Positions 24,620 to 33,942 of a stretch of 64,000 nt of DNA are shown here, in pieces. The stretch is from JAGCJX01 sp045638645 (GTDB lineage: Bacteria > Bacteroidota > Bacteroidia > Bacteroidales > UBA932). The number at the start of each line of letters is the position of its first letter. Position 1 is the stretch's first letter. Both the position numbers and the translations under genes were made by a program. The notes under the pieces were generated by a model that was given only the letters and a program-made list of their open reading frames with translations, was not told the origin of the DNA and did not search any database. The stretch spans positions 1 through 64,000 of the forward strand of contig JAZUBU010000016.1 of assembly GCA_045638645.1 (NCBI GenBank), in the 5' to 3' direction.

Positions 24620-26030
24620 AATGAACATGTCCCTCTCGGAGGGCGCCGTCGATTTCATCGATGACCCGCGGTTTCACCAACTCATTGCTGAAACCCCTGA
24701 AGATTTGTCCCGTTGCCGTGAAATCTTCGCCAAAGCTTTGGACAAAAAGCCTTTGAGTATTGAAGAAACAGCCCAACTGCTGGCCATCCAGAGCCCGGAA
24801 GGCCTCGAAGAATTGTTCGAAGCAGCCCGTACTTTGAAACGCAACGTGTACGGAAACCGCATCGTACTCTTTGCCCCGCTGTACATCGGCAACTACTGCA
24901 TCAACGATTGCACCTACTGCGGTTTCCGCAAGAGTCTCCGCACCGCGGTGCGCCAAACGTTGAGCAACGACCAGATCGTGGATCAGGTGGTTGCCTTGGA
25001 GGACGAAGGTCACAAGCGTTTGATCCTGGTGTATGGAGAACACCCCAAATACACCCCTGAATTCATTGCAGAGACCGTCAAGACCTGCTATGCCACCAAG
25101 AGCGGTAAAGGAGAAATCCGTCGCGTAAATATCAATGCAGCACCCCTGGACATTGAGGGTTACCGCATTGTCAAGGAAGCCGGTATCGGAACGTTCCAAG
25201 TCTTTCAGGAAACCTACCACCGTCCCACCTATGCCAAATACCATCCCGAAGGAACCATGAAAGGCGATTACATGTGGCGTCTGAACGCCATGGACCGCGC
25301 ATTCCTCGGCGGTTGCGACGACATGGGCATCGGTGTTCTCTTCGGTTTGTATGACTGGAGGTTCGAAGTACTTTCTTTGGTAGCTCATGCCCTGCACCTC
25401 CAAAACACCTACGGCGTGGGTCCCCACACCATCAGCTTCCCTCGCATCCAACCGGCCGAAGGCATGAACCTGGAACTGCCCTACAAAGTCAGCGATGCTG
25501 ATTTCAAGAAACTGGTCGCCATCCTTCGTCTGGCAGTGCCGTACACCGGTCTGATCATGACGGCCCGCGAATCCGAAGAGATCCGCAACGATGTGATTGA
25601 CTTTGGTGTATCCCAAATCGATGCAGGAACCCGCCTGGAACTGGGTGGTTACAGTGAAAAACAGAAAGAAGAGCAAGCCTTGAACCGGGAACAGTTCCGC
25701 ATTGGAGACACCCGGGAACTGGACGAAGTCATCCATTGGCTGCTGACCCGCGGATTCATTCCGAGTTTCTGTACGTCCTGCTACCGTTTGGGCCGGACCG
25801 GTGAACACTTCATGGAATTCGCAATCCCGGGCTTCATCAAACGTTTCTGCACGCCCAATGCCTTGCTGACCTTGGCCGAGTACCTGGAAGACTATTCTTC
25901 CGAAAAGACCAAAGAAGCAGGCTATGTGCTGATTGAAGAAGAACTGAAACTTCTTCCGGCTGAAAAACAGATTGGTATCCGGGCCCGCCTCCATCAAATC
26001 CGGGAAGGGCAACGCGACCTGCTGTATTAA
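24606..26030 (+). CDS. hydG: [FeFe]-hydrogenase maturase HydG (radical SAM)
   Basis: 474 residues from the ATG at 24606; an upstream TTG at 24591 and an ATG at 24621 are alternatives. The radical-SAM cluster motif CINDCTYC has C98, C102 and C105. The C-terminal second cluster site lies in CTSCYRLGRTGEHFMEF and FIKRFC. HydG splits tyrosine to supply CO and CN for the hydrogenase H-cluster. These C-terminal cysteines separate it from ThiH. HydE, HydF and the hydrogenase are not in the window. Gene overlap with YihY suggests coupled expression. Confidence 0.92.
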   Translation: MNKYKMNMSLSEGAVDFIDDPRFHQLIAETPEDLSRCREIFAKALDKKPLSIEETAQLLAIQSPEGLEELFEAARTLKRNVYGNRIVLFAPLYIGNYCINDCTYCGFRKSLRTAVRQTLSNDQIVDQVVALEDEGHKRLILVYGEHPKYTPEFIAETVKTCYATKSGKGEIRRVNINAAPLDIEGYRIVKEAGIGTFQVFQETYHRPTYAKYHPEGTMKGDYMWRLNAMDRAFLGGCDDMGIGVLFGLYDWRFEVLSLVAHALHLQNTYGVGPHTISFPRIQPAEGMNLELPYKVSDADFKKLVAILRLAVPYTGLIMTARESEEIRNDVIDFGVSQIDAGTRLELGGYSEKQKEEQALNREQFRIGDTRELDEVIHWLLTRGFIPSFCTSCYRLGRTGEHFMEFAIPGFIKRFCTPNALLTLAEYLEDYSSEKTKEAGYVLIEEELKLLPAEKQIGIRARLHQIREGQRDLLY

Positions 26031-26072
26031 TCGAATGCATTTGCAACAACAAGACTGTTTGAATTACGACCT

Positions 26073-28376
26073 ATGAGTACGTTTACACAAGAAGATTACG
26101 ATCTGATCAATCGGGAATTTGAAGAACTCCGACTGGCAAGTCTCCGCCGCTGCGCTTCGCAGGAAGAATACGAAGAAGTCCTCCGGGCTTTCGATTTTGC
26201 CAACGAAGCCCACAAAGGGGTGCGTCGCCGCTCTGGAGAACCGTATATCATCCACCCCATCGCAGTCGCAAAAATTGTCGTACAGGAAATCGGCCTGGGA
26301 CATAAGTCCATCGTCGCGGCCCTGTTGCACGACGTGGTGGAAGATACCGACTACACGGTGGAAGACATGAGACGACTCTTTGGAGACAAAATCGCCTCGC
26401 TGGTGGACGGGCTGACCAAAATCAAGGCCGCCATCGATGCCGACACCATGGGTCGTACGACCAATACGTTGCAAGCTGAAAACTTCAAACGCATCCTGCT
26501 GACGCTGAACGACGATGTCCGTGTGGTTCTGATCAAACTCGCGGACCGTCTTCACAACGTTCGCACCATCGGATCCATGCCCGGCTACAAAAAGGACAAA
26601 ATCCTGAGTGAAACGATGTACATCTTCATCCCCCTGGCACAGCGCCTGGGGCTGTACAGCATGAAATCCGAAATGGAGAATATCTGGTTGCTGGAACGCG
26701 AACCGGAAGCCTACCATTCAATACAAAACAAAGTGAATCAAGTCATTGCAGAACGATGTGATGCCATTGACCACTTCATCGAACCCATCTCGCAATCCCT
26801 AAAAAAAGCCGGCTACAACTTCGAAATTTACAAACGCATCAAGACTCCGTATTCCATCTGGCGGAAAATGAACAAAAAGGGCATTCCCTTCGAAGAAATC
26901 TTCGACATCTACGCCCTCCGCATCATCTTCCAACCCAAGAGCGGCGAAACGGAACGCCAACAATGCTGGAACATCTACACCGCCATCTCGGACATCTACA
27001 CCTCAAAGACCGACCGGATCCGGGACTGGACAAAAGAACGCAAGAGCAACGGTTACGAAGCCCTGCACTGCACCGTGATGAGCCAGATGGGCAGTTGGAT
27101 TGAAATCCAGATCCGAAGTGAACGGATGAACGAGATTGCCGAGCGTGGCGTCGCAGCCCACTGGAAATACAAACAGGACAGCTCCAACGATTACAACGAC
27201 CAAACCTTGGACCGTTGGCTGCAAATGGTGCGGGATGTACTGAACAACCCGGATGTCAATGCGTTGGAATTTCTGGATACCTTCCACAACAGCCTGTTGT
27301 CCTCCGAAATCTACGTCTTCACACCCAAAGGGGAATCCCGTTCGATTCCGGCGAACGCCACCGCTTTGGACTTTGCCTACTACATCCACAGCGAAATTGG
27401 TCACCGGGCCATTGCGGCAAAAATCAACCACAAACTGGCCCCCCTCTCCCAACGTCTGAGAAACGGAGACCAGGTGGAAATCATCACGGCAGAATCCCAA
27501 AAGCCCCAACGCGAATGGTTGGACTTTGTCGGAACCCCCAAGGCGAAGTCACTGATTTACGAAGAGCTGCGCGGCGAGATTGAAAATATTTTTCACAAAG
27601 GACAACAAATGCTGCAGGAAGCCCTTCAAAAATGCGATGTCCGCTTGAACCGCCGGGTGCTGAACAAGCTCATTGCCGAATACAAAGTGAACACCAAAGA
27701 AGAGCTTTACAACAAAATCGCCACCCGCATCATCGACCTTTCTGATCTTGAGAAAATCTTGCGGAAGAATAACCAGAGCAAGAACGTGATGTACTGGACC
27801 GTGCAACTCTTCAAAAACACCAAAGATGTTGAAAACGAGGATGATGACGAAGACGATGTAGACGAAAAAGAACGGAAGAACCGTGCTGAAGAAGCCAAAA
27901 AGAATCCGGGTAAAGAACGACTGCTGACCGATGACCCGGTCACGATGGAACGTTCCTATCGGGTTGCCGAATGTTGCTATCCCATCCCGGGAGACAACGT
28001 CGTAGGCTTTGTGGACGAGGATGGCAAAGTCATCATCCACAAAAAGACCTGTCCGATAGCCATCAACCTGGCCGCAACCGCGGGTGACCGCATCGTCAAC
28101 GCCCGTTGGAGCAAACACACCGCCATCTCATCGCTGGCCCGCATCCGGATGATCGGCATGGACCGTCTTGGTATTCTGAACGAATTGACCAAACACATTA
28201 CCCACGATCTGAACATCAACATGCGCAAGGTCTTCTTTGAAACCCACGACGGTATATTTAAAGGTATCATCGACTGCTATGTACTCAATACCGAAGTATT
28301 GGAAACCCTGATGAACCGCCTGCGGGAAGTCAAGGGCATTGAAAGCGTAACCCGTATTGAAATCACTGAGAACTAA
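26073..28376 (+). CDS. rel: Bifunctional (p)ppGpp synthetase/hydrolase (Rel/SpoT)
   Basis: 767 residues. The HD hydrolase domain has H61 and LLHDVVEDTD (H86, D87), so hydrolysis should work. The synthetase domain has RIKTPYSIWRKM, FDIYALRI and GYEALHCTVM, followed by EIQIRSERM. Then come a TGS domain (about 395-455), a helical domain, and a C-terminal ACT domain. A strongly acidic stretch (near 585-600, NEDDDEDDVDEKE) precedes the zinc-finger-like CCYPIPGD region. It sets the stringent response in the cytosol in contact with ribosomes. Confidence 0.95.
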   Translation: MSTFTQEDYDLINREFEELRLASLRRCASQEEYEEVLRAFDFANEAHKGVRRRSGEPYIIHPIAVAKIVVQEIGLGHKSIVAALLHDVVEDTDYTVEDMRRLFGDKIASLVDGLTKIKAAIDADTMGRTTNTLQAENFKRILLTLNDDVRVVLIKLADRLHNVRTIGSMPGYKKDKILSETMYIFIPLAQRLGLYSMKSEMENIWLLEREPEAYHSIQNKVNQVIAERCDAIDHFIEPISQSLKKAGYNFEIYKRIKTPYSIWRKMNKKGIPFEEIFDIYALRIIFQPKSGETERQQCWNIYTAISDIYTSKTDRIRDWTKERKSNGYEALHCTVMSQMGSWIEIQIRSERMNEIAERGVAAHWKYKQDSSNDYNDQTLDRWLQMVRDVLNNPDVNALEFLDTFHNSLLSSEIYVFTPKGESRSIPANATALDFAYYIHSEIGHRAIAAKINHKLAPLSQRLRNGDQVEIITAESQKPQREWLDFVGTPKAKSLIYEELRGEIENIFHKGQQMLQEALQKCDVRLNRRVLNKLIAEYKVNTKEELYNKIATRIIDLSDLEKILRKNNQSKNVMYWTVQLFKNTKDVENEDDDEDDVDEKERKNRAEEAKKNPGKERLLTDDPVTMERSYRVAECCYPIPGDNVVGFVDEDGKVIIHKKTCPIAINLAATAGDRIVNARWSKHTAISSLARIRMIGMDRLGILNELTKHITHDLNINMRKVFFETHDGIFKGIIDCYVLNTEVLETLMNRLREVKGIESVTRIEITEN

Positions 28377-28380
28377 CAAC

Positions 28381-30192
28381 ATGAAACGTTATACCTGGCC
28401 CGCTATTTTGATGGGTTTATTGGTTTACACCCTCTTTCCCAACGGGTGTGCAAACACCAGCACGGCTCCGCAAGGCGGACCGAAGGACACCATTCCTCCG
28501 GTCCTGATGGAGACTTTTCCGCTGTACAACACCATTGGATTCCCGACAAATCCCGGTAAAAAGCACACCATTACCTTTACCTTCGACGAGTATGTGGTCT
28601 TGAAAGAAGCAAACAAAAACATCTTCCTCTCACCGCCACTGTCCAAGCCTCTCCAAACCAAAATCAAAGGAAAGAGCGTCGTAGTCAGCTTTCCGGAAGA
28701 CCTGGACAGCAACACAACCTACTCGCTGGACCTGGGCGCAGCCATTGCCGACAACAACGAAGGGAACCTGATGCCGCAGTACATTTTCAGCTTCTCCACC
28801 GGCAACAACATCGACTCCTTGTACAACTGTGGTACCGTGGTCGATGCCAAGACCATGTTGCCCCTGAAGCAGATCACCATTCTCTTCCACAAGGACCTGT
28901 CGGACTCAGCGGTCTTCAAGTACCGGCCTCGTGCCGCCGCCAAGACAGACGCCTGGGGCTTTTTCACCGTCCGGAACCTGGCTCCGGGAGAATACCGCGT
29001 ATATGCCATTGAAGACTTGAACAACAACAACCTGTACGACCCGAACGCGAACGAACGGATTGCTTTTCTGGATTCCCTGATCATCCCGGAACGCGTCATG
29101 AGCCTCGACAGCCTGGAACTTCAGTCCCTGGACATGAAAGACACCCTGAACTGCCTGGCCCGCCGCAGTGATTTCCAACTCTATCTCTTCAAGGAAACCC
29201 CGACCCGTCAGGTTTTGAAAAATTCAGAACGCATCCACGACCGGATGTTCTATGTGTCCTTTACGGCCCCTTATCCGCAAGTGGACACCATCGTTGCACA
29301 AGGACTTTCCAAAGAGGACCTGATCAGTCAAAGCAACCTGACCCGCGACAGCATCGCCTTCTGGATCAATCGTCAAGCGACCCCCGATACCCTGCAACTC
29401 TTTGTGCATTACCGGAAAACGGACGACTCCACTCACCTGCTGATCCAAGCGATTGATACCGTACGGCTTCCCAGACCGAAGCCCAAGCAGACCCACGACC
29501 GCAACGGAAATGCCGTAGAAATCAAAGACACCGTGGCCAAATTTGATTTCTTTGCCGATGCGGACAAGGTCGAACAGGACGGCATCGTGCTGGAATTCGC
29601 CTATCCCCTGCAACAAGCGGTCTTTGATTCCATCCGTTTCTCATCGACGGACCCGAAAAAGCAGGTCAAAGCCGAAACCTACTCCATCCAGCAGGACAGC
29701 ACCAACCTGCGCCGCTATGTCATGCGGCCCGGAGCCAGCCTGCTCAGCGGATACGAGTACGAAGTCAAGATCCCTGCCAAAATTTTCGTGGACATCAACG
29801 GCAATCCGAACGACAGCCTGGTCAAACGCATCACCTTGCCTTCCGATGAAGCGTTGAGCAGCATTACCACCCATTTGCAACATGTCCACGGCACCTACAT
29901 CGTGGAACTGGTGAACGAAAAACGGGACAAAGTATTCCGAAAATTCACCGCCCAATCGGATACCAGTCTTGTCTTCCCGTACATCAAAAAAGGCAAATAC
30001 TCCATCCGGATCTCCAACGATGCCAACAACAACGGGATGATCGATACCGGATCGGTACTGGAACGGAAACAACCCGAAAAAGTACTGCTGTACCGCTTTG
30101 GAGCGGACCAGACGAACGAATCGTATCTGGTGGACATTCCCGAACGGACAGATTTAGAGCAAACCATTGATATTCAGTCAATGTTCCAATAA
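28381..30192 (+). CDS. Lipoprotein with Ig-like (Big_5) domain, surface or periplasmic
   Basis: 603 residues from the ATG at 28381, four bases after rel. The signal peptide ends in a lipobox (LFPNGC). An N-terminal SbsA/Big_5 Ig-like domain begins with GGPKDTIPPV and contains ITFTFDEYV and SLDLGAAIADNNEGN. A carboxypeptidase-like segment around GEYRVYAIEDLNNNNLYDPN follows, with a similar DANNNGMIDTG near the end. These calcium-site-like asparagine/aspartate loops suggest a folded extracellular scaffold. No enzyme motif is seen. The family is frequent in Bacteroidetes and of unknown role. The next gene follows by four bases. Confidence 0.8.
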   Translation: MKRYTWPAILMGLLVYTLFPNGCANTSTAPQGGPKDTIPPVLMETFPLYNTIGFPTNPGKKHTITFTFDEYVVLKEANKNIFLSPPLSKPLQTKIKGKSVVVSFPEDLDSNTTYSLDLGAAIADNNEGNLMPQYIFSFSTGNNIDSLYNCGTVVDAKTMLPLKQITILFHKDLSDSAVFKYRPRAAAKTDAWGFFTVRNLAPGEYRVYAIEDLNNNNLYDPNANERIAFLDSLIIPERVMSLDSLELQSLDMKDTLNCLARRSDFQLYLFKETPTRQVLKNSERIHDRMFYVSFTAPYPQVDTIVAQGLSKEDLISQSNLTRDSIAFWINRQATPDTLQLFVHYRKTDDSTHLLIQAIDTVRLPRPKPKQTHDRNGNAVEIKDTVAKFDFFADADKVEQDGIVLEFAYPLQQAVFDSIRFSSTDPKKQVKAETYSIQQDSTNLRRYVMRPGASLLSGYEYEVKIPAKIFVDINGNPNDSLVKRITLPSDEALSSITTHLQHVHGTYIVELVNEKRDKVFRKFTAQSDTSLVFPYIKKGKYSIRISNDANNNGMIDTGSVLERKQPEKVLLYRFGADQTNESYLVDIPERTDLEQTIDIQSMFQ

Positions 30193-30196
30193 TGTT

Positions 30197-30910
30197 ATGA
30201 AGAATTTTATCCGATATTTCATCCTTTTCTGCTGCGGTTTTGTGTTGTGGACGGGTTCAACGGCCAGCAAGCTGCAGGCACAGACCCTGGACAAGGCAAC
30301 CGGCCGTCTGATCATCGACACCTCCATGGTCGTTGTCCAGGCAAAACCGGAAAGACACCTCATCGGTCTGCGTTGGAATGCCGCCAACTGTGGGGTCAGT
30401 TTCTCCCCGGACTTGAAAGCCAAAGACATCACCACTTACAACAACATTTCGTTGCTGTACACCTATTATGCTCCCTTGTGGGGATACATGGACATCTTCG
30501 GTTTCCAAGCAGGCTTCAAATACGGTTCCTACGGGTTCGAAAGTGAATACAACATCAACAACATGGACCAGACGTTGACCTTCGTCCAAGTGCCTTTCAT
30601 GTCGGCCTTCCACTACGACATCAACAAACTACGCATTTATTTGAACATTGGCCCTTATGTAACCTACCACTTGACGACCTCCCGGAGTACGGGTTTTGAC
30701 TGTTACGACCAACGGTGGAACTACGGTCTGGAAGGTTATGCCGGCGTCGGCTACCAATTTGGGAAATTCCAGGTAGGCCTCGATTTTGGCTATCAGTATT
30801 CCCTGGGATTCCTTTTCCATCCGGAGAAACTCTCCGATACCTGGTGGCTGTATTCCTACGCCACCCAATGGACTTTTGGGCTATCTGTCCACTACCTGTT
30901 AACCGATTAA
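30197..30910 (+). CDS. Predicted outer-membrane beta-barrel protein
   Basis: 237 residues from the ATG at 30197. A signal peptide (about 1-32, ending near LQAQ) is followed by alternating hydrophobic/aromatic strands with tyrosine-rich ends, for example NISLLYTYYAPLWGYMDIFG and VGLDFGYQYSLGF. This matches the porin-like 'outer membrane beta-barrel' families of Bacteroidetes. No specific function is seen. It lies between the Ig-like lipoprotein and ispG, all closely spaced. Confidence 0.7.
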   Translation: MKNFIRYFILFCCGFVLWTGSTASKLQAQTLDKATGRLIIDTSMVVVQAKPERHLIGLRWNAANCGVSFSPDLKAKDITTYNNISLLYTYYAPLWGYMDIFGFQAGFKYGSYGFESEYNINNMDQTLTFVQVPFMSAFHYDINKLRIYLNIGPYVTYHLTTSRSTGFDCYDQRWNYGLEGYAGVGYQFGKFQVGLDFGYQYSLGFLFHPEKLSDTWWLYSYATQWTFGLSVHYLLTD

Positions 30911-30920
30911 CCTGAAACCT

Positions 30921-32237
30921 ATGAGAACTATTTCCGTTCGTGTCGGAGACGTGGTACTGGGGGCCGGTCATCCGGTAGCCATCCAGACCATGTGCAACTG
31001 CAATACCAATGACCTGGAAGCCGCTTTTGTCCAATGCGAAGCCATGGCGCAAGCAGGAGCCCAACTCATCCGCTTGACTACCCAGGGGCTCCGCGAAGTA
31101 GCGTCCCTGCAAGCCTTGAAGGAACGGTTGCGGGCTGCCGGCATCCAGACGCCCCTGGTTGCTGATGTTCATTTCCGCAGCGATGTAGCCCTGGCTGCCG
31201 CCCGTGTGGCCAACAAGGTCCGCATCAACCCGGGAAACTTCCACAAAGATCATCAGGAAGCCATGCGTATCTTCCGGGAACTCATTGGCGTCTGCCAGGA
31301 AACCGGCTGTGTTCTGCGTATCGGTATCAACCACGGCTCCTTGGGAGAACGCATTACCGGACTCTACGGCGATACGGCCCACGGCATGGTGGAAGCCATG
31401 AAGGAGTGGATTGCGGTCTGCCAGGAATGCCAATTCGATCAGGTCGTTCTTTCGCTCAAAGCCAGCAATACCGTTGTGATGGTCGCCGCTTACCGCGAAC
31501 TCTTTCAATGGATGCAGCAAGAGGGCATCCGCTATCCCCTGCACCTGGGTGTGACCGAAGCCGGAAACGGCCGCTCGGGCCGGATCAAATCCGCGGTTGG
31601 CCTGGCCTGCCTGTTGCAAGAGGGCATCGGTGAGACGATTCGGGTATCCCTCACCGAGAATCCAGTCAACGAACTGCCCGTAGCTGCCTTCATCGCGAAC
31701 TTCTTTGCCCAAGCAGCGCCCCGTCCCGCCCAACCGGACCACAGCTCCCAACATCCCCACTTTGCTTTTGATAGCCAGGATATGGACGCCTTCATGCTGG
31801 AAGCTGCCTGTACCATCGGTCCCCTGCTCATGGATCACCAGGTGGCGGACTTCTCACTCACAGGAACTTGCAACGGTGTTCCCATCGAAGCCGCAGAACT
31901 GCAGGACATTCACGACGAACTGATGCAGGCCGCCCGTCGTCGTTTCACCAAATGCGAATACATCGCTTGCCCGAGTTGCGGACGGACGTTGTTTGACATC
32001 GAAACCACCTTTGCCGAAGTCAAACGCCGTACAGCCCACCTGCAAGGCCTCGTCATTGGCGTGATGGGTTGCATTGTCAACGGCCCCGGAGAAATGGCCG
32101 ATGCAGACTACGGTTATGTCGGGGAAGGTGCCGGCAAAGTATCGATCTACAGAAAAAAGGAGCGGATTCACCAAGGGATTCCCCAAGAAGAGGCCATTGA
32201 CCTGCTTTTGAAATTAATTGAAAACGATCGGAGCTAA
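30921..32237 (+). CDS. ispG: 4-hydroxy-3-methylbut-2-enyl diphosphate synthase IspG, short insert
   Basis: Iron-sulfur enzyme of the MEP isoprenoid pathway. The TIM barrel (about 1-265) carries VGAGHPVAIQTM-like and RIGINHGSLG and GVTEAGNG motifs. The C-terminal cluster domain has CPSCGRT and VMGCIVNGPGEM. Bacteroidetes enzymes normally carry a large extra domain between these and reach about 600 residues. Here only about 75 residues lie between them (about 270-350), so the protein is 438 long. All cluster cysteines are present. Confidence 0.92.
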   Translation: MRTISVRVGDVVLGAGHPVAIQTMCNCNTNDLEAAFVQCEAMAQAGAQLIRLTTQGLREVASLQALKERLRAAGIQTPLVADVHFRSDVALAAARVANKVRINPGNFHKDHQEAMRIFRELIGVCQETGCVLRIGINHGSLGERITGLYGDTAHGMVEAMKEWIAVCQECQFDQVVLSLKASNTVVMVAAYRELFQWMQQEGIRYPLHLGVTEAGNGRSGRIKSAVGLACLLQEGIGETIRVSLTENPVNELPVAAFIANFFAQAAPRPAQPDHSSQHPHFAFDSQDMDAFMLEAACTIGPLLMDHQVADFSLTGTCNGVPIEAAELQDIHDELMQAARRRFTKCEYIACPSCGRTLFDIETTFAEVKRRTAHLQGLVIGVMGCIVNGPGEMADADYGYVGEGAGKVSIYRKKERIHQGIPQEEAIDLLLKLIENDRS

Positions 32238-32308
32238 AAAGTCACATTATATTTTGGGAATCATTTAGAGTTCCGTAAATTTACACAAACTATCAAAACA
32301 ATAAACTT

Positions 32309-32821
32309 ATGAAAACCTTACTTACCTGGGTAACCACCCTCATCCTTTTCTTGGGTTTGATCCAACCTGTTGACGCACGCAAAAAAGAGAAATACAAATA
32401 CAAAGAAGCCCGCAACTACGAAGTAGTCATGCTGGGTGTCGGCAGTGATGGTACCAAAGTATTCAAAATTTACGCGACAGATAAAAACGTGGAACGTGCC
32501 ATTGCATTGGCCAAAATGGCCGCCATTGAAGTGACTTTGTTCCGGGGATTGCCCGCGCGCGGCTCCATTGCCGCCACGCCCCGTTTGGTTGACAATGCCA
32601 CCCTTCAGGCCAACGAAGATTACTTTGATACCTTCTTTGAATCCGGTGGACGTTACCTGCAATACCTGAATGTCACCACCGACGGCATGCCTTCCGGTCA
32701 GGACCGTCTCAAAGTAAAAGGCGGCTACAAAGTGGGACTTTCTGTGCAAGTGCTTTACGACAACCTCCGTCAGGATCTGGAAGCAGACGGCATCATCAAA
32801 TCAATGACTTATGGTTTCTAA
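32309..32821 (+). CDS. Secreted protein of unknown function, partner of DUF6175 gene
   Basis: 170 residues. A signal peptide (about 1-23, ending near VDA) is followed by a lysine/tyrosine-rich linker and a compact alpha/beta domain with SDGTKVFKIYATDKNVERAI and GGYKVGLSVQVLYDNLRQDL. No catalytic motif seen. The next gene follows after 10 bases, so the two are probably exported together. Seen as a conserved pair in Bacteroidetes from memory, function unknown. Confidence 0.65.
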   Translation: MKTLLTWVTTLILFLGLIQPVDARKKEKYKYKEARNYEVVMLGVGSDGTKVFKIYATDKNVERAIALAKMAAIEVTLFRGLPARGSIAATPRLVDNATLQANEDYFDTFFESGGRYLQYLNVTTDGMPSGQDRLKVKGGYKVGLSVQVLYDNLRQDLEADGIIKSMTYGF

Positions 32822-32831
32822 TCTAACACCT

Positions 32832-33800
32832 ATGAAAAAGATATTCTTTGCAGTATTGGGGCTTTTGGCCGTTTGTACAACCGCCTTTGGTCAAGCCAAA
32901 AAACCGACGATCATGGTTGTTCCGAGCAACATTTACATGGAACGCAACCAATATACCACTACATACCAGGATGCCTTTGGCAAAGCCAAATCAACCCCGG
33001 ATTACGAAGCCGCTTTCCGAAAAGATGAAAATCTTCGTCTGGTCATTTCCGAGATGGGCAAAATCATGGCAGAACGTGGTTTTCCGCTCAAAGATCTGGA
33101 ACAGGTGCTGCGTGGCATGAGTTCCGACGATGCACAACGCGCTTTGTTGACCAGCCGCAGCGGTACTTCTGTCATGGAAAGTCCTATGGATGAACTCAAA
33201 CGTGTCGCCAAAGCCGATATCATCATGGATTTGGATTTCTCCATCAAGAAACAAGGACCGAACAAATACATCACCTTCAACCTGCGCGGTATGGACGCTT
33301 ATACCGACAAACAAATCACGTCGGCATCGGGTAGCGGGGAACCTTCCACATCCGCTTCTGCAGCCTTGTTGCTGGAAGAAGCCGTCCTCAATTACATGGA
33401 TGGTTTCAATGCCGCCCTGCAAAATCACTTCAATGATATGTTCGCCAACGGCCGCGAAGCAAAGATCACCTTGCTCGTGTTTGAAAATTCACCCTTGTCC
33501 TTCGAAGACGAAGTGGAGTTCATGAACGAAACCGTTACCCTGACCGATGTCATTGATTACTGGTTCAGCGAAAATTGCGTACAAGGACGTTTCTCCAACC
33601 TGACGGTAGGTGAATACGAACTGGTGTACGAACAAGTACGCACCCCGTTGTTCCGCACCGTACTGGGCAAAGAACGGGCATCCGATACCCGCACCTTTGT
33701 GACCGAATTGGGTAAATTCCTCAGCCAACACTTCAACCTTCCTTACAAAGTGAATACCATTGGATTGGGTGAAGCCTGGCTGATCCTGGGAGAACAATAG
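32832..33800 (+). CDS. DUF6175-type secreted protein
   Basis: 322 residues from the ATG at 32832. The signal peptide ends near AFGQA. The mature part begins KKPTIMVVPSNIYMERN and contains MDLDFSIKKQGPNKYITFNLRGMDAYT, features of the DUF6175 family of Bacteroidetes. It is predicted periplasmic or outer-membrane linked. No enzyme motif was seen. It is the last gene before a strong terminator. Confidence 0.65.
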   Translation: MKKIFFAVLGLLAVCTTAFGQAKKPTIMVVPSNIYMERNQYTTTYQDAFGKAKSTPDYEAAFRKDENLRLVISEMGKIMAERGFPLKDLEQVLRGMSSDDAQRALLTSRSGTSVMESPMDELKRVAKADIIMDLDFSIKKQGPNKYITFNLRGMDAYTDKQITSASGSGEPSTSASAALLLEEAVLNYMDGFNAALQNHFNDMFANGREAKITLLVFENSPLSFEDEVEFMNETVTLTDVIDYWFSENCVQGRFSNLTVGEYELVYEQVRTPLFRTVLGKERASDTRTFVTELGKFLSQHFNLPYKVNTIGLGEAWLILGEQ

Positions 33801-33820
33801 GATCCTCCATCCTTTCACGA

Positions 33821-33867
33821 AATACAACAAGGCCATACCTACTGAATGGGTATGGCCTTGTTGTATT
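33821..33867 (+). terminator. Strong terminator after the DUF6175 gene
   Basis: Perfect 19-bp stem (33821-33839 with 33849-33867) and a 9-base loop, ending in a short T-run (to 33869). It separates this unit from xusABC. Confidence 0.8.
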
Positions 33868-33885
33868 TTACCCAAATTTAGTGAT

Positions 33886-33915
33886 TGCCGGACTGGACGT
33901 ACACCTCTACTTTTG
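33886..33915 (+). promoter_or_regulatory. xusABC promoter
   Basis: TTG (33886-33888), 19 bases, TACTTTTG (33908-33915). Transcription would start near 33920, about 22 bases before the xusA ATG. I did not see a clear Fur-type palindrome. Confidence 0.5.
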
Positions 33916-33942
33916 CAACCGTAAAATTGTCTGTACAAAGCA

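Noticed and set aside
24525..26012. 495-codon minus-strand ORF
   Set aside because: Antisense to hydG, which has all cluster cysteines. No own motif.
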